DNA of 40,144 bases from a virus: positions 1 to 40,144 of IMG/VR virus record IMGVR_UViG_3300020465_000038. The stretch is one strand, 5' to 3'. Below, one piece after another: positions 1-8,140 of the stretch. The translations under genes were made by a program, and so were the position numbers. Under the pieces are notes generated by a model, which ran no database searches, was not told where the DNA came from, and saw nothing but the letters and a program-made list of their open reading frames with translations. The stretch's first letter is position 1. Each line of letters opens with the position of its first letter.

Positions 1-2
1 CT

Positions 3-257
3 CATGAAGTCCAAGCAATCGTACCATATGCTGTGACTGGTGATAAGGATGCTGTTAAAACTGTTAAGGATGGGGATGAGAGTGATGATGGAAATGCGAC
101 TGATGGTGCTAGAATTGCTGCACTTCCAACGAAGGAGGTTGCAGATCTTCAACAATTGGATAATTCTAAATTGATTTCATTATTAACTGCAGCAGTTCAG
201 GAACTATCTGCAAAGAATGATGCACTTGAAGCGAGGATAGCAGCCTTAGAATCTTAA
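3..257 (+). CDS. Tail fibre C-terminus with S74-type intramolecular chaperone (5' partial)
   Basis: The frame is open from the left edge, so this is the last ~85 codons of a longer gene; the in-frame GTG at 33 is unlikely to be the true start. The residues read HEVQAIVPYAVTGDKDAV, then a short acidic linker, then LISLLTAAVQELSAKNDALE up to the stop. This is the usual end of the peptidase S74 / endosialidase chaperone domain: the 'GFIAQEVQ...VP.AV.G' strand followed by a trimeric coiled coil. In that family the domain trimerises and folds beta-helical tail fibres, then cuts itself off at a serine further upstream, which lies outside the window here. The stop overlaps the next ATG by one base (TAATG), suggesting translational coupling. 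The family assignment is firm; the fibre's identity and host receptor cannot be seen. Confidence 0.85.
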   Translation, partial: HEVQAIVPYAVTGDKDAVKTVKDGDESDDGNATDGARIAALPTKEVADLQQLDNSKLISLLTAAVQELSAKNDALEARIAALES

Positions 258-808
258 TGATTAGAAACCACTTTAGTAATGATATAAATGATCGGATTCT
301 TAATATTGTTGGAGACATTATTCCAACAATAAAGGGTGATTACAAGTGTTCTAATAAAAGTGGTCGTGATTGGCAGTATAATTTATCCAAAGAGTATCTT
401 GATGGGATTCAGAATCCACTTAATGTTAGTGCGAACCAATGTTTTTTTAAATTTGATAAGGTATTGGTTAGAGATAATTTAGTTCCTTTGATTCGGGAAC
501 TGTATCCTGATAAGAAGATAAAAACCAGTGGGCATTTTCATTATCCAGATAAAGGTTACATGGGTTGGCATACAAATTGTAAGAGACCATGTAGAAGAAT
601 GTATATTACATATGCATCTGAAGATAAGAAATCATTCTTTAGATATCTTAAGAATGGAGAAGTGATTACTGATTATGATGATAAAGGAATTACTATTCGT
701 GAATTTGATATACCTAAACCCCCAGATTATTTCTGGCATTGTGTGGGTAGTGAATGTGATAGATATAGTTTTGGATTTAGGATAAAGGATATTCCAGAAA
801 CTAAATAG
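257..808 (+). CDS. 2OG-Fe(II) oxygenase-like protein (phage P4H-type)
   Basis: A 183-aa protein whose second half resembles the double-stranded beta-helix of 2-oxoglutarate/Fe(II) dioxygenases seen in marine phages. The block SGHFHYPDKGYMGWHTN gives a proximal His105-x-Asn107. FWHCVG supplies a distal His161, and CDRYSFGFRI an Arg169 in the place that normally holds the 2OG carboxylate. The usual metal triad is His-x-Asp/Glu...His, so Asn at the second position is a departure. I recall the same HTN in related cyanophage proteins, which suggests a subfamily trait. The start overlaps the stop of the fibre gene upstream and has no clear Shine-Dalgarno sequence, fitting coupled translation. Next to fibre genes, it could hydroxylate a virion protein, but the substrate is unknown and catalysis is inferred only. 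A conserved RNA-like element and a terminator follow. Confidence 0.6.
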   Translation: MIRNHFSNDINDRILNIVGDIIPTIKGDYKCSNKSGRDWQYNLSKEYLDGIQNPLNVSANQCFFKFDKVLVRDNLVPLIRELYPDKKIKTSGHFHYPDKGYMGWHTNCKRPCRRMYITYASEDKKSFFRYLKNGEVITDYDDKGITIREFDIPKPPDYFWHCVGSECDRYSFGFRIKDIPETK

Positions 809-823
809 AATTTAATATGATTT

Positions 824-888
824 ACTGAAACCAAAATCGACTTTTTATTCCAAAAATCGGGCAAAAAAAACTCAGGGTATTTTTTGGT
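824..888 (+). ncRNA. Structured 3' element, copy A
   Basis: An intergenic segment starting 16 bases after the oxygenase-like gene, about four-fifths identical by eye to a second segment at 23470-23535. An outer stem pairs 830-836 (ACCAAAA) with 882-888 (TTTTGGT). An inner hairpin pairs CGA (838-840) plus TTTTT (842-846) with AAAAATCG (852-859), leaving C841 bulged and ATTCC in the loop. In the other copy the C-G pair 831/887 becomes T-A and the bulge is repaired by an inserted G, so base pairing is kept while sequence changes. Both copies lie just downstream of plus-strand genes, so a role in 3' end formation or mRNA stability is the simplest reading. The function is inferred. Confidence 0.5.
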
Positions 889-901
889 GAAATACCCTTT
901 T
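875..901 (+). terminator. Intrinsic terminator after the oxygenase-like gene
   Basis: A perfect 8-bp stem, GGGTATTT (875-882) with AAATACCC (890-897), a 7-base loop (TTTGGTG) and a run of four T. This is a standard rho-independent terminator and separates the genes upstream from the large structural operon. Its loop contains most of the right arm of the upstream 830-888 stem, so the two structures either compete or form a pseudoknot. Confidence 0.75.
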
Positions 902-912
902 CGATTAACTTT

Positions 913-920
913 GATAAATA
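913..920 (+). promoter_or_regulatory. Late promoter (GATAAATA) for the giant structural operon
   Basis: GATAAATA fits the NATAAATA late-promoter box of T4-like cyanophages (T4: TATAAATA), read by host polymerase with the gp55/gp33/gp45 type of late apparatus. It lies between a terminator and the ATG at 951. Initiation roughly six bases past the box would leave a leader of about 25 bases. No strong Shine-Dalgarno sequence is visible in that leader. Confidence 0.65.
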
Positions 921-950
921 AATCAGAAGAAAAATTAGTGTGCTAATACA

Positions 951-3900
951 ATGCCTCTTTCTAGGTTAGAAAACTTTCTGATTAATACGGATGGAAATAT
1001 TCTTTATGTTAATCCATCTGACTTGGATGCGACAGATAGTTTTGATAATAAAGGTAATTCGTTAACCAGACCTTTTAAAACAATCCAAAGGGCATTGTTA
1101 GAGGCTGCAAGATTTGCTTATCAGTCAGGTCAAAATAATGATAGGTTCGATAGGACGACTATCTTACTATATCCTGGTGAGCATATCATTGATAATAGAC
1201 CAGGACTTTCCATTGCAGAAGATAGTGGAGTAAAGTATTATGATGTCACAGGGTCAGTAGAAAGCACGAGTGCAACATATTTAGATTTAAGTAATTCAAC
1301 AATTTTTGATTTAAATAACTCTGATAATATTCTTGCTAAGTTTAACTCAGTACATGGTGGAGTTATTGTACCTAAAGGTACATCGATTGTTGGTTTTGAT
1401 TTAAGAAAGACAAAGGTAAGACCACTTTATGTTCCAAATCCTGATGTAGATGATAGTAATGTAGCAAGATCAGCAATATTTCGTGTAACTGGTGGTTGTT
1501 ATTTCTGGCAATTCAGTATTTTTGATGCAAATCAAGCAGTATATTACAGTAAGAACTTTAATGAGAAGAGAAATCCTGCAATATCTCATCATAAATTAAC
1601 TGCATTTGAGTATGCGGATGGATTAAACAAAGAAGATTTAACTGGAACTAGTGATCTTCAACAGTATTACTATAAGTTGATGAATGCTTATGGTGCAAAT
1701 ACTGGTAATAGAACTATACCTAATTTCCCAACGTTCAAAGATTTTGAACCAAATACTTCTGAATTTAAAATTGTTGGTGATCTTAGATCTGATGATAATA
1801 GTATTCAATCATTGACATCTAGTGGAACAGTTGCAACTGTTACTACAATAAATGCACATGGTTTGACAGTTGATGATCCTGTTCGTATTGCTGGTATTAG
1901 TTCTACTCTTTATGAAGGAAGTTATAGAGTATCTGGAATTAGTAGTGAGAGACAATTCAGTTATGTTTTACTTGATGATGCAAATGATGATGTAATTAAT
2001 CCTACCTCTACTTCCAAAGTTGTTATAGAAGCTGATAATGTTACAGGTGCATCACCATATATCTTTAACTGTTCATTGAGATCTGTCTATGGTATGTGTG
2101 GAATGCATTGTGATGGATCGAAAGCAACTGGATTTAAATCTATGGTTGTTGCCCAGTTTACTGGTATTGGTCTACAGAAAGATGATAATGCATTTGTAAT
2201 TTATAATAAGACAACTGGTGACTATGATACAAGTGCCACTGTTGGTTCTGGTGTCAAGAAACCACTTTATATAAATCAGGATGCAATTTATAGAACTAGG
2301 TATAAGAACTACCATATTAAAGCAACTAATGATGCTGTAATTCAGGCAGTTTCAACATTTGCTATTGGATTTGCTAATCATTTTGTATCAGAGTCTGGTG
2401 GTGAGCAGTCTATTACAAACTCTAACTCAAACTTTGGTGCTAAAGCTTTAATTTCTCATGGATTTAGAAAGAATTCATTTGATCGTGATGATACAGGTTA
2501 CATTACTCATATTGTTCCCCCAAAAGACATACAGAATACGGAAATTAATGTCATTTGGAGACTTTTGGATCCTTCATTGATGGCAGAAAATATTGGTGCT
2601 GGAGGAACATCTAAATTGTATATTGATGGTGCAACAGATAAAGATAATCCACCAAATAATATTACTAATGGATTTAGAGTCGGTTCTAAGAAAGATGAAA
2701 AGGTTTATATTGATACTCTTGCTGGTGGTGCAAACGTCACCTATGAAAGTCCTATCGTAATGACAGCACCTTCTGGTGAAGGTCCAAGTTCGGAGAAGAG
2801 ATTCAATGTTGCAAGAACAGCAACACAAACTAATGATATTACATCTAATGAATTAACATTAGTTGGTACTCATAACTTCTTTAGTGGAGAATCAGTAAGG
2901 GTTTATAGTGATGATGGTAGAGTTCCAGATGGTTTAGAGAATGGAAGTTTATATTATGTTGTTAGTACTGGTACAAGCACCATTAAATTAGCAACTACAT
3001 TCAATAATGCTCTTGCTGGAACACCTGTGGTTACCATTAGTAATCAGAAAGGTGGTGTTGTAAGTCTAGTAAGTAGAGTAACTGATAAGTTGCCTGGTGA
3101 GTTCGGTCATCCAATTCAATGGGATACTGGCAAATCTAATTGGTATATTACTGGTACAGATACAACAAATACTAATTCAATCTATGAAGGAATTGTTGGA
3201 TTTTCTACAGATATTGCAGCAAATAACTCCTCATTATATGTAAGAAGAGTACCAGAGACTCGTGCTTTATCTGATCGTATTTACAAATTACGTTATGTTA
3301 TTCCTAGCAGTTATACTAGTACTATTGCTAAGAAACCAGAAAAGAATTATATTCTTCAAGAATCAAAAACTGTTGGAGAGGAATCTACAATTCAGAATGT
3401 AATTTCTAATCGTAACCCAAGAATTATTTCAGGTATCACTACTGATAGTGCTAATGCTTATCAGGCTAATGTGGTTTCTGAAACTCCACATGGACTTAGT
3501 ATTGGAGATAAAGTACGCATTAAGAATGTAAAGAGTACTACTAATACAACTGGATTACATGATGAAGGTTATAATGGATATTATTCAGTAACAAAAGTAA
3601 CCTCAACAAGAGGTTTTAGTTATATAAGTTCAAATCTTGGTGGAACATTTGATAATACTCTTCGTAATTTACGTATTACTGGTGGTCAGGGAGCATCTTT
3701 ACCAGCATTTGAAAGAAATGAATATGATACAACATATACTATTCAGGAAGTAGAAACACTTCAAGATTATGTTTCTGGTAGTCAGGATGGAATCTATTAT
3801 CTAACTTGCTTACTTGGTAATGTTAGACCAACAGTATCTGAGTATTCTAATCTTAAATTTAAGCAAAATATTACTCAACTTTATCCTACAGTTGATAAGG

Positions 3901-6900
3901 ATAATGCGACTAATGATCCTCAACAATCAGTAACTGCTGCTTCTAACAGTCTTATTGGTAAGGTTATTGTAAATGATCCTTTGAATAGTATTACAAAAGA
4001 AACAGCAATTAATTATCTAAGGGATAATAGAGTTGGATATGCAGTTACTTTTGCAGAGAGTAAGCATTCTGGTATAACAACTGTATTCTCTGATACTAAT
4101 CATAGTTTAAACAGTGTTACCAATGTGTCAATCACTACACAAGGTGTTGGATATTCACCTTCAGCTGGTGTTGCAACTGAATACTATAATGCAAATTTAG
4201 TTGGTACTAATATTGTTGGTGATTCAGCAACTGCAAATGTTGTAGTAAGTACTGCTGGAGCAATTACTGCGGTTCAGATTGTAGACGGTGGTTCTGCATA
4301 TGGTATTGGTAATACAATGGTTGTTTCTGTACCTAGTTTGACTGGTGGTGTTACAACAAATGCTATTGTTGAAGTAACAGGTATTAGTAATAATATTGGT
4401 GATGTTGTTCAAGTTATAGGTGTTGGTACTCTCGATGATCGTAATAATGGATATGATGGTGCGTATAAGATAACAGATATACCAAGTGCTAAGTCAGTTA
4501 CTTATACAAATGTTTCAGTAGGACAAACTATAGGATCTAATGTTGGTATCTACACTGGACCTGTAGGTGTAACAACTGGTATTTTCTTTGTTACTGATGA
4601 AGCAGTTGGATTCTCAGAAATAGTTGGTGTTGCCAATACTTCAGTTTCTGGTATTGTTACCGTTACGACTAATAAGGCTCACGGTTTATCTGTAGGTAAT
4701 AGGATTCAGATTGCTGGTCTTGTGGGAACTGCAGCAACCGTTTATAATGGATATAGTTTTATTGTTAAGGAAAAGGTTGGACTAACTAAATTTACATTTA
4801 ATTCTACCATCGGTATTCCTACAACTGGAGAAACTGGTGCAGAAGTTTATAAATTAGGTCTTGAATCATATGGACAAAGTGATTCACTAGAAATGGAAAA
4901 TATTTCTGAGAATTTAATACCTCTAACTGCAGGTATTAGTACTACAATGACTGCTGGTATTAATACTGCTAATACTAATACTACTTTAACACTAAGCAGT
5001 TATGTTGGAATGAGTACTGGTGATTTCTTACAGGTTGATAATGAAGTAATGAGAATTAAGAGTAAGTCTCTTGCGAATGGTAATGATGTAACTGTTATTC
5101 GAGGTGTATTGGGAACCAAGTCTGTTGCTCATGATGATGGATCAGTTGTTAGGAATATTAAAGTAGTTCCATCAGAGACTCATAGATTCTCTAGTGTCCG
5201 TGCTTCTGGTCATACATTTGAGTATGTTGGTTATGGGCCAGGGAACTACTCAACTGCACTACCAGTTAAACAAACAAGAGCATTAACTGCTGAAGAAGAA
5301 ATACTATCTAATTCCAAGGAAGAGAATGGTGGTGTTGTATTCTACTCTGGTATGAATGATCGTGGAGATTTCTTCACTGGAGAAAGAGCAACTGCAAGAG
5401 AGAATTTCCTTGGAGAACTTACAGATGATTCAGCAACAGCAACATTTGATGATGTTTATATAAGAAATACATTACGTGTTGGTGGTGGTCCTAATCGTAA
5501 CTTGCCATCTGAGTTCAGTGGTCCTGTTAACTTCACTAATAAGTTGACATCTACTTCATTAGAAGGTATTGAAGCACTTAAGATAGCAATTAAAGGAACT
5601 GCACTTAATAATCCATACTTTGTAGTTGGTCCAGAAGCAAATCCTTCATTTGTTATTAACAAAGCAAGTCAGTTTGTTGGTATTAAGAATGCATCACCTG
5701 CATACGAGTTGGATGTTAATGGATCAATTCGTGCTAACGTTTATGAGAACTTTAAGTTAAGTGATTTGCCTATAGGTGTTGATGAAGAAGTTACTTTCGG
5801 TAGAAATAAAGTTCTTAAAGTTAACAATGCTGGAACAGGTTATGAACTAGTTGACCCACATGAATTAGATGCATATAGATTAAGAAGTTATAATATTAGT
5901 AATGACGGTTCTGTTTATTCAGGTATGGGAGCAATTGTTGATAGTAAATTAGTAATCAGTGGTATATCAACTGCTAAATTTAATATTGGTGAAAGAGTTA
6001 AGATGTTTGGTGTTACCAAATCATCTGATACCGTAACTGTTGATGATCCTGTACTTGGAAGTACTGTTAATATTGCATCAGTTCCGACAACTGGTGCTGA
6101 TACCACAATGACATATTATTACTGGAAAACACAGTATCATATGAGAAATGGTAAGGTTGGTATTTCTTCTCAGATTTCTCCAACAGGAACTTATGTAGGA
6201 ACTGGTGCAAGACCAGGAATTGCTAACACCACTTTGGATAATTTCAATGATTTAGAACATAATGTTCTAAGTCTAAGTAGAACGGATGCTAATCATGGTC
6301 TTTTAATCTATCGTCAAAACTACACTGGTTCAGGAACTGAAGTAAATGCAGATCGTGGCCAAGCAAAATTGATTGCTGTTTTGGGACAAAAGGAATTGGG
6401 TTCTGATACTGCTAATATTACATGGAAAGATTATGGAGTTTATGAGCAAACAGAATGGTCTGCTAAAGGAACTGTTAATGAATTTATTGGATTCCATACC
6501 AGTACTGTTGCAACTAATCAAATTCACTTCCCATGTATTGGTACAGAAGGACAAAGAAGGGGATGGGATATTGATTCAGTTACTGCAATAGGATCTAATT
6601 CTATTACTGTAAGTGGTAATTATCTACTTAATGATGAACCAGTTGGATTTGGAACTACTGCAGTTGTTAAAGTGGTTCATGAGAATACTAAAGCACTTGC
6701 TGAAGCAATTGCTGATACTGTTGCATCAGGTGGTAATTATCTAGATCTTCCTAGTGGAACATACTTATCAAATCAGATTGTGATTCCTACAAACTTTACT
6801 CTTACTGGTGAAGGTAAAAATACATTCTTAAAGCAACAGTATTATGCAACTGATCAGACTGATCTAGGTAGTTCTGGTGGAACGACATTACCTTTTGATG

Positions 6901-8138
6901 GAACCTTTATTGGTATTGGTTCTACAATTGCTAAGGATGTTACAATATCCAATTTAACGATTGATGGTAACGGTAGTAATAACCTTACATTTGTACAAGA
7001 TGTAGATAATTATCTTGTTTATATGAGACATATTGACTCAGCACTATTCAAAGATATTGAAATTAGAAATACTCCAGCTAGTGGATTATTCCTTAGAGAT
7101 TCCAATAGAGTTTCAGTAGAAAATTCTACTTTTGTTGATGGTGGTCAAACAGATAGATTCCCATTCCAACCATTAGATGCTCAGAATTCTAGTGTTATTA
7201 GAGTTAATGATAACCTCTTTGAGAATTATCCTGGTCCAGTTGATCTTTCAGTAACTACTGTTGTTTCTACTGGTGGTAACATTATTAGAAATTGTGGTAG
7301 TGGTCTAGAGGCTTATGCAACTGGTAAGATTACTACACAGAATAATATTATTCTTGGACCATCTGATGAATGGATTCCATCTCCAGATATCTATGATAGT
7401 GATTGGGATTCAATCAATGTCACTATTGAAGTTGGTAAGAATTTTGAAGGACCAAAACTATTGTATCTTGAGGATGGAGAACCCAAAAATATTAGTGACC
7501 CTAAAGTTTCAATCGTTGCTGGAATCGGTACAATGATTGGATTGTATAGTACAACTACTACAACAACTCTTGGAGAAAAATTCCTCGACTTCGATATCTT
7601 AACTCAAGATACTGAAGCAGATGGAACAGGTAGAGATAATGGTTATATCCAACTTCATATGCCACCAAGAACAGAGGGTGTACTTCGTGGAGTCAATGCA
7701 GGAACATATGCTCTTGCTGGATCTGGATCTTCTGCTTTAGGATATGAGATTGTTGGTACTGGTTTCTTAGATCAACCATCAGGATTCGGAACTTACGTTG
7801 GTATTAAGACTGGATTCTGGGCAAATAATGATATAGAACCTGCAGTTGGTACTGGTTGTACTCAGTATATTGTTACCTTAACTACTCCTGGACAGATTAG
7901 TGGAATTTGCACAGGAGACATCGTTAAATTACCAGGACATCAAATGAGTCCAAACATAAGTTCCACAGAACTAACGGTTCAGAAAAAATGGGATGTAAAT
8001 CCAACTGATCAGAGAGTAGTATTGACCACACCTAACCCACCAACTTCCTATACTTCTATAAGTAACGGAGTAGAGAAGGGATATATATCTATAAGGAAAG
8101 TATTCACCATCGCCAAAGGAAGAGTCGGAGTCGAGTAA
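951..8138 (+). CDS. Giant virion structural protein, beta-helix containing (2395 aa)
   Basis: I recognise this as a large conserved cyanomyovirus structural protein. The N-terminus (RPFKTIQRALLEAARF, then ILLYPGEH, residues ~40-85) is the typical opening of a pectin-lyase-like right-handed beta-helix. Three 'AHGL..GD.VRI.G...YNG.Y.V' modules follow at about residues 288-340, 837-897 and 1234-1284, with a related one near 635-690. A second beta-helix, with LPSGTYL and GEGKNTFL followed by short N/G-rich rungs, spans about 1895-2140. Near 1580-1640 there is a fibre-type segment containing ASPAYELDVNGSIRANV. No signal peptide or membrane segment is seen. It starts a late operon; the next ATG follows two bases after its stop. 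A role in a baseplate-attached fibre or adhesin is inferred; whether either beta-helix cleaves polysaccharide cannot be told. Confidence 0.8.
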   Translation: MPLSRLENFLINTDGNILYVNPSDLDATDSFDNKGNSLTRPFKTIQRALLEAARFAYQSGQNNDRFDRTTILLYPGEHIIDNRPGLSIAEDSGVKYYDVTGSVESTSATYLDLSNSTIFDLNNSDNILAKFNSVHGGVIVPKGTSIVGFDLRKTKVRPLYVPNPDVDDSNVARSAIFRVTGGCYFWQFSIFDANQAVYYSKNFNEKRNPAISHHKLTAFEYADGLNKEDLTGTSDLQQYYYKLMNAYGANTGNRTIPNFPTFKDFEPNTSEFKIVGDLRSDDNSIQSLTSSGTVATVTTINAHGLTVDDPVRIAGISSTLYEGSYRVSGISSERQFSYVLLDDANDDVINPTSTSKVVIEADNVTGASPYIFNCSLRSVYGMCGMHCDGSKATGFKSMVVAQFTGIGLQKDDNAFVIYNKTTGDYDTSATVGSGVKKPLYINQDAIYRTRYKNYHIKATNDAVIQAVSTFAIGFANHFVSESGGEQSITNSNSNFGAKALISHGFRKNSFDRDDTGYITHIVPPKDIQNTEINVIWRLLDPSLMAENIGAGGTSKLYIDGATDKDNPPNNITNGFRVGSKKDEKVYIDTLAGGANVTYESPIVMTAPSGEGPSSEKRFNVARTATQTNDITSNELTLVGTHNFFSGESVRVYSDDGRVPDGLENGSLYYVVSTGTSTIKLATTFNNALAGTPVVTISNQKGGVVSLVSRVTDKLPGEFGHPIQWDTGKSNWYITGTDTTNTNSIYEGIVGFSTDIAANNSSLYVRRVPETRALSDRIYKLRYVIPSSYTSTIAKKPEKNYILQESKTVGEESTIQNVISNRNPRIISGITTDSANAYQANVVSETPHGLSIGDKVRIKNVKSTTNTTGLHDEGYNGYYSVTKVTSTRGFSYISSNLGGTFDNTLRNLRITGGQGASLPAFERNEYDTTYTIQEVETLQDYVSGSQDGIYYLTCLLGNVRPTVSEYSNLKFKQNITQLYPTVDKDNATNDPQQSVTAASNSLIGKVIVNDPLNSITKETAINYLRDNRVGYAVTFAESKHSGITTVFSDTNHSLNSVTNVSITTQGVGYSPSAGVATEYYNANLVGTNIVGDSATANVVVSTAGAITAVQIVDGGSAYGIGNTMVVSVPSLTGGVTTNAIVEVTGISNNIGDVVQVIGVGTLDDRNNGYDGAYKITDIPSAKSVTYTNVSVGQTIGSNVGIYTGPVGVTTGIFFVTDEAVGFSEIVGVANTSVSGIVTVTTNKAHGLSVGNRIQIAGLVGTAATVYNGYSFIVKEKVGLTKFTFNSTIGIPTTGETGAEVYKLGLESYGQSDSLEMENISENLIPLTAGISTTMTAGINTANTNTTLTLSSYVGMSTGDFLQVDNEVMRIKSKSLANGNDVTVIRGVLGTKSVAHDDGSVVRNIKVVPSETHRFSSVRASGHTFEYVGYGPGNYSTALPVKQTRALTAEEEILSNSKEENGGVVFYSGMNDRGDFFTGERATARENFLGELTDDSATATFDDVYIRNTLRVGGGPNRNLPSEFSGPVNFTNKLTSTSLEGIEALKIAIKGTALNNPYFVVGPEANPSFVINKASQFVGIKNASPAYELDVNGSIRANVYENFKLSDLPIGVDEEVTFGRNKVLKVNNAGTGYELVDPHELDAYRLRSYNISNDGSVYSGMGAIVDSKLVISGISTAKFNIGERVKMFGVTKSSDTVTVDDPVLGSTVNIASVPTTGADTTMTYYYWKTQYHMRNGKVGISSQISPTGTYVGTGARPGIANTTLDNFNDLEHNVLSLSRTDANHGLLIYRQNYTGSGTEVNADRGQAKLIAVLGQKELGSDTANITWKDYGVYEQTEWSAKGTVNEFIGFHTSTVATNQIHFPCIGTEGQRRGWDIDSVTAIGSNSITVSGNYLLNDEPVGFGTTAVVKVVHENTKALAEAIADTVASGGNYLDLPSGTYLSNQIVIPTNFTLTGEGKNTFLKQQYYATDQTDLGSSGGTTLPFDGTFIGIGSTIAKDVTISNLTIDGNGSNNLTFVQDVDNYLVYMRHIDSALFKDIEIRNTPASGLFLRDSNRVSVENSTFVDGGQTDRFPFQPLDAQNSSVIRVNDNLFENYPGPVDLSVTTVVSTGGNIIRNCGSGLEAYATGKITTQNNIILGPSDEWIPSPDIYDSDWDSINVTIEVGKNFEGPKLLYLEDGEPKNISDPKVSIVAGIGTMIGLYSTTTTTTLGEKFLDFDILTQDTEADGTGRDNGYIQLHMPPRTEGVLRGVNAGTYALAGSGSSALGYEIVGTGFLDQPSGFGTYVGIKTGFWANNDIEPAVGTGCTQYIVTLTTPGQISGICTGDIVKLPGHQMSPNISSTELTVQKKWDVNPTDQRVVLTTPNPPTSYTSISNGVEKGYISIRKVFTIAKGRVGVE

Positions 8139-8140
8139 AC

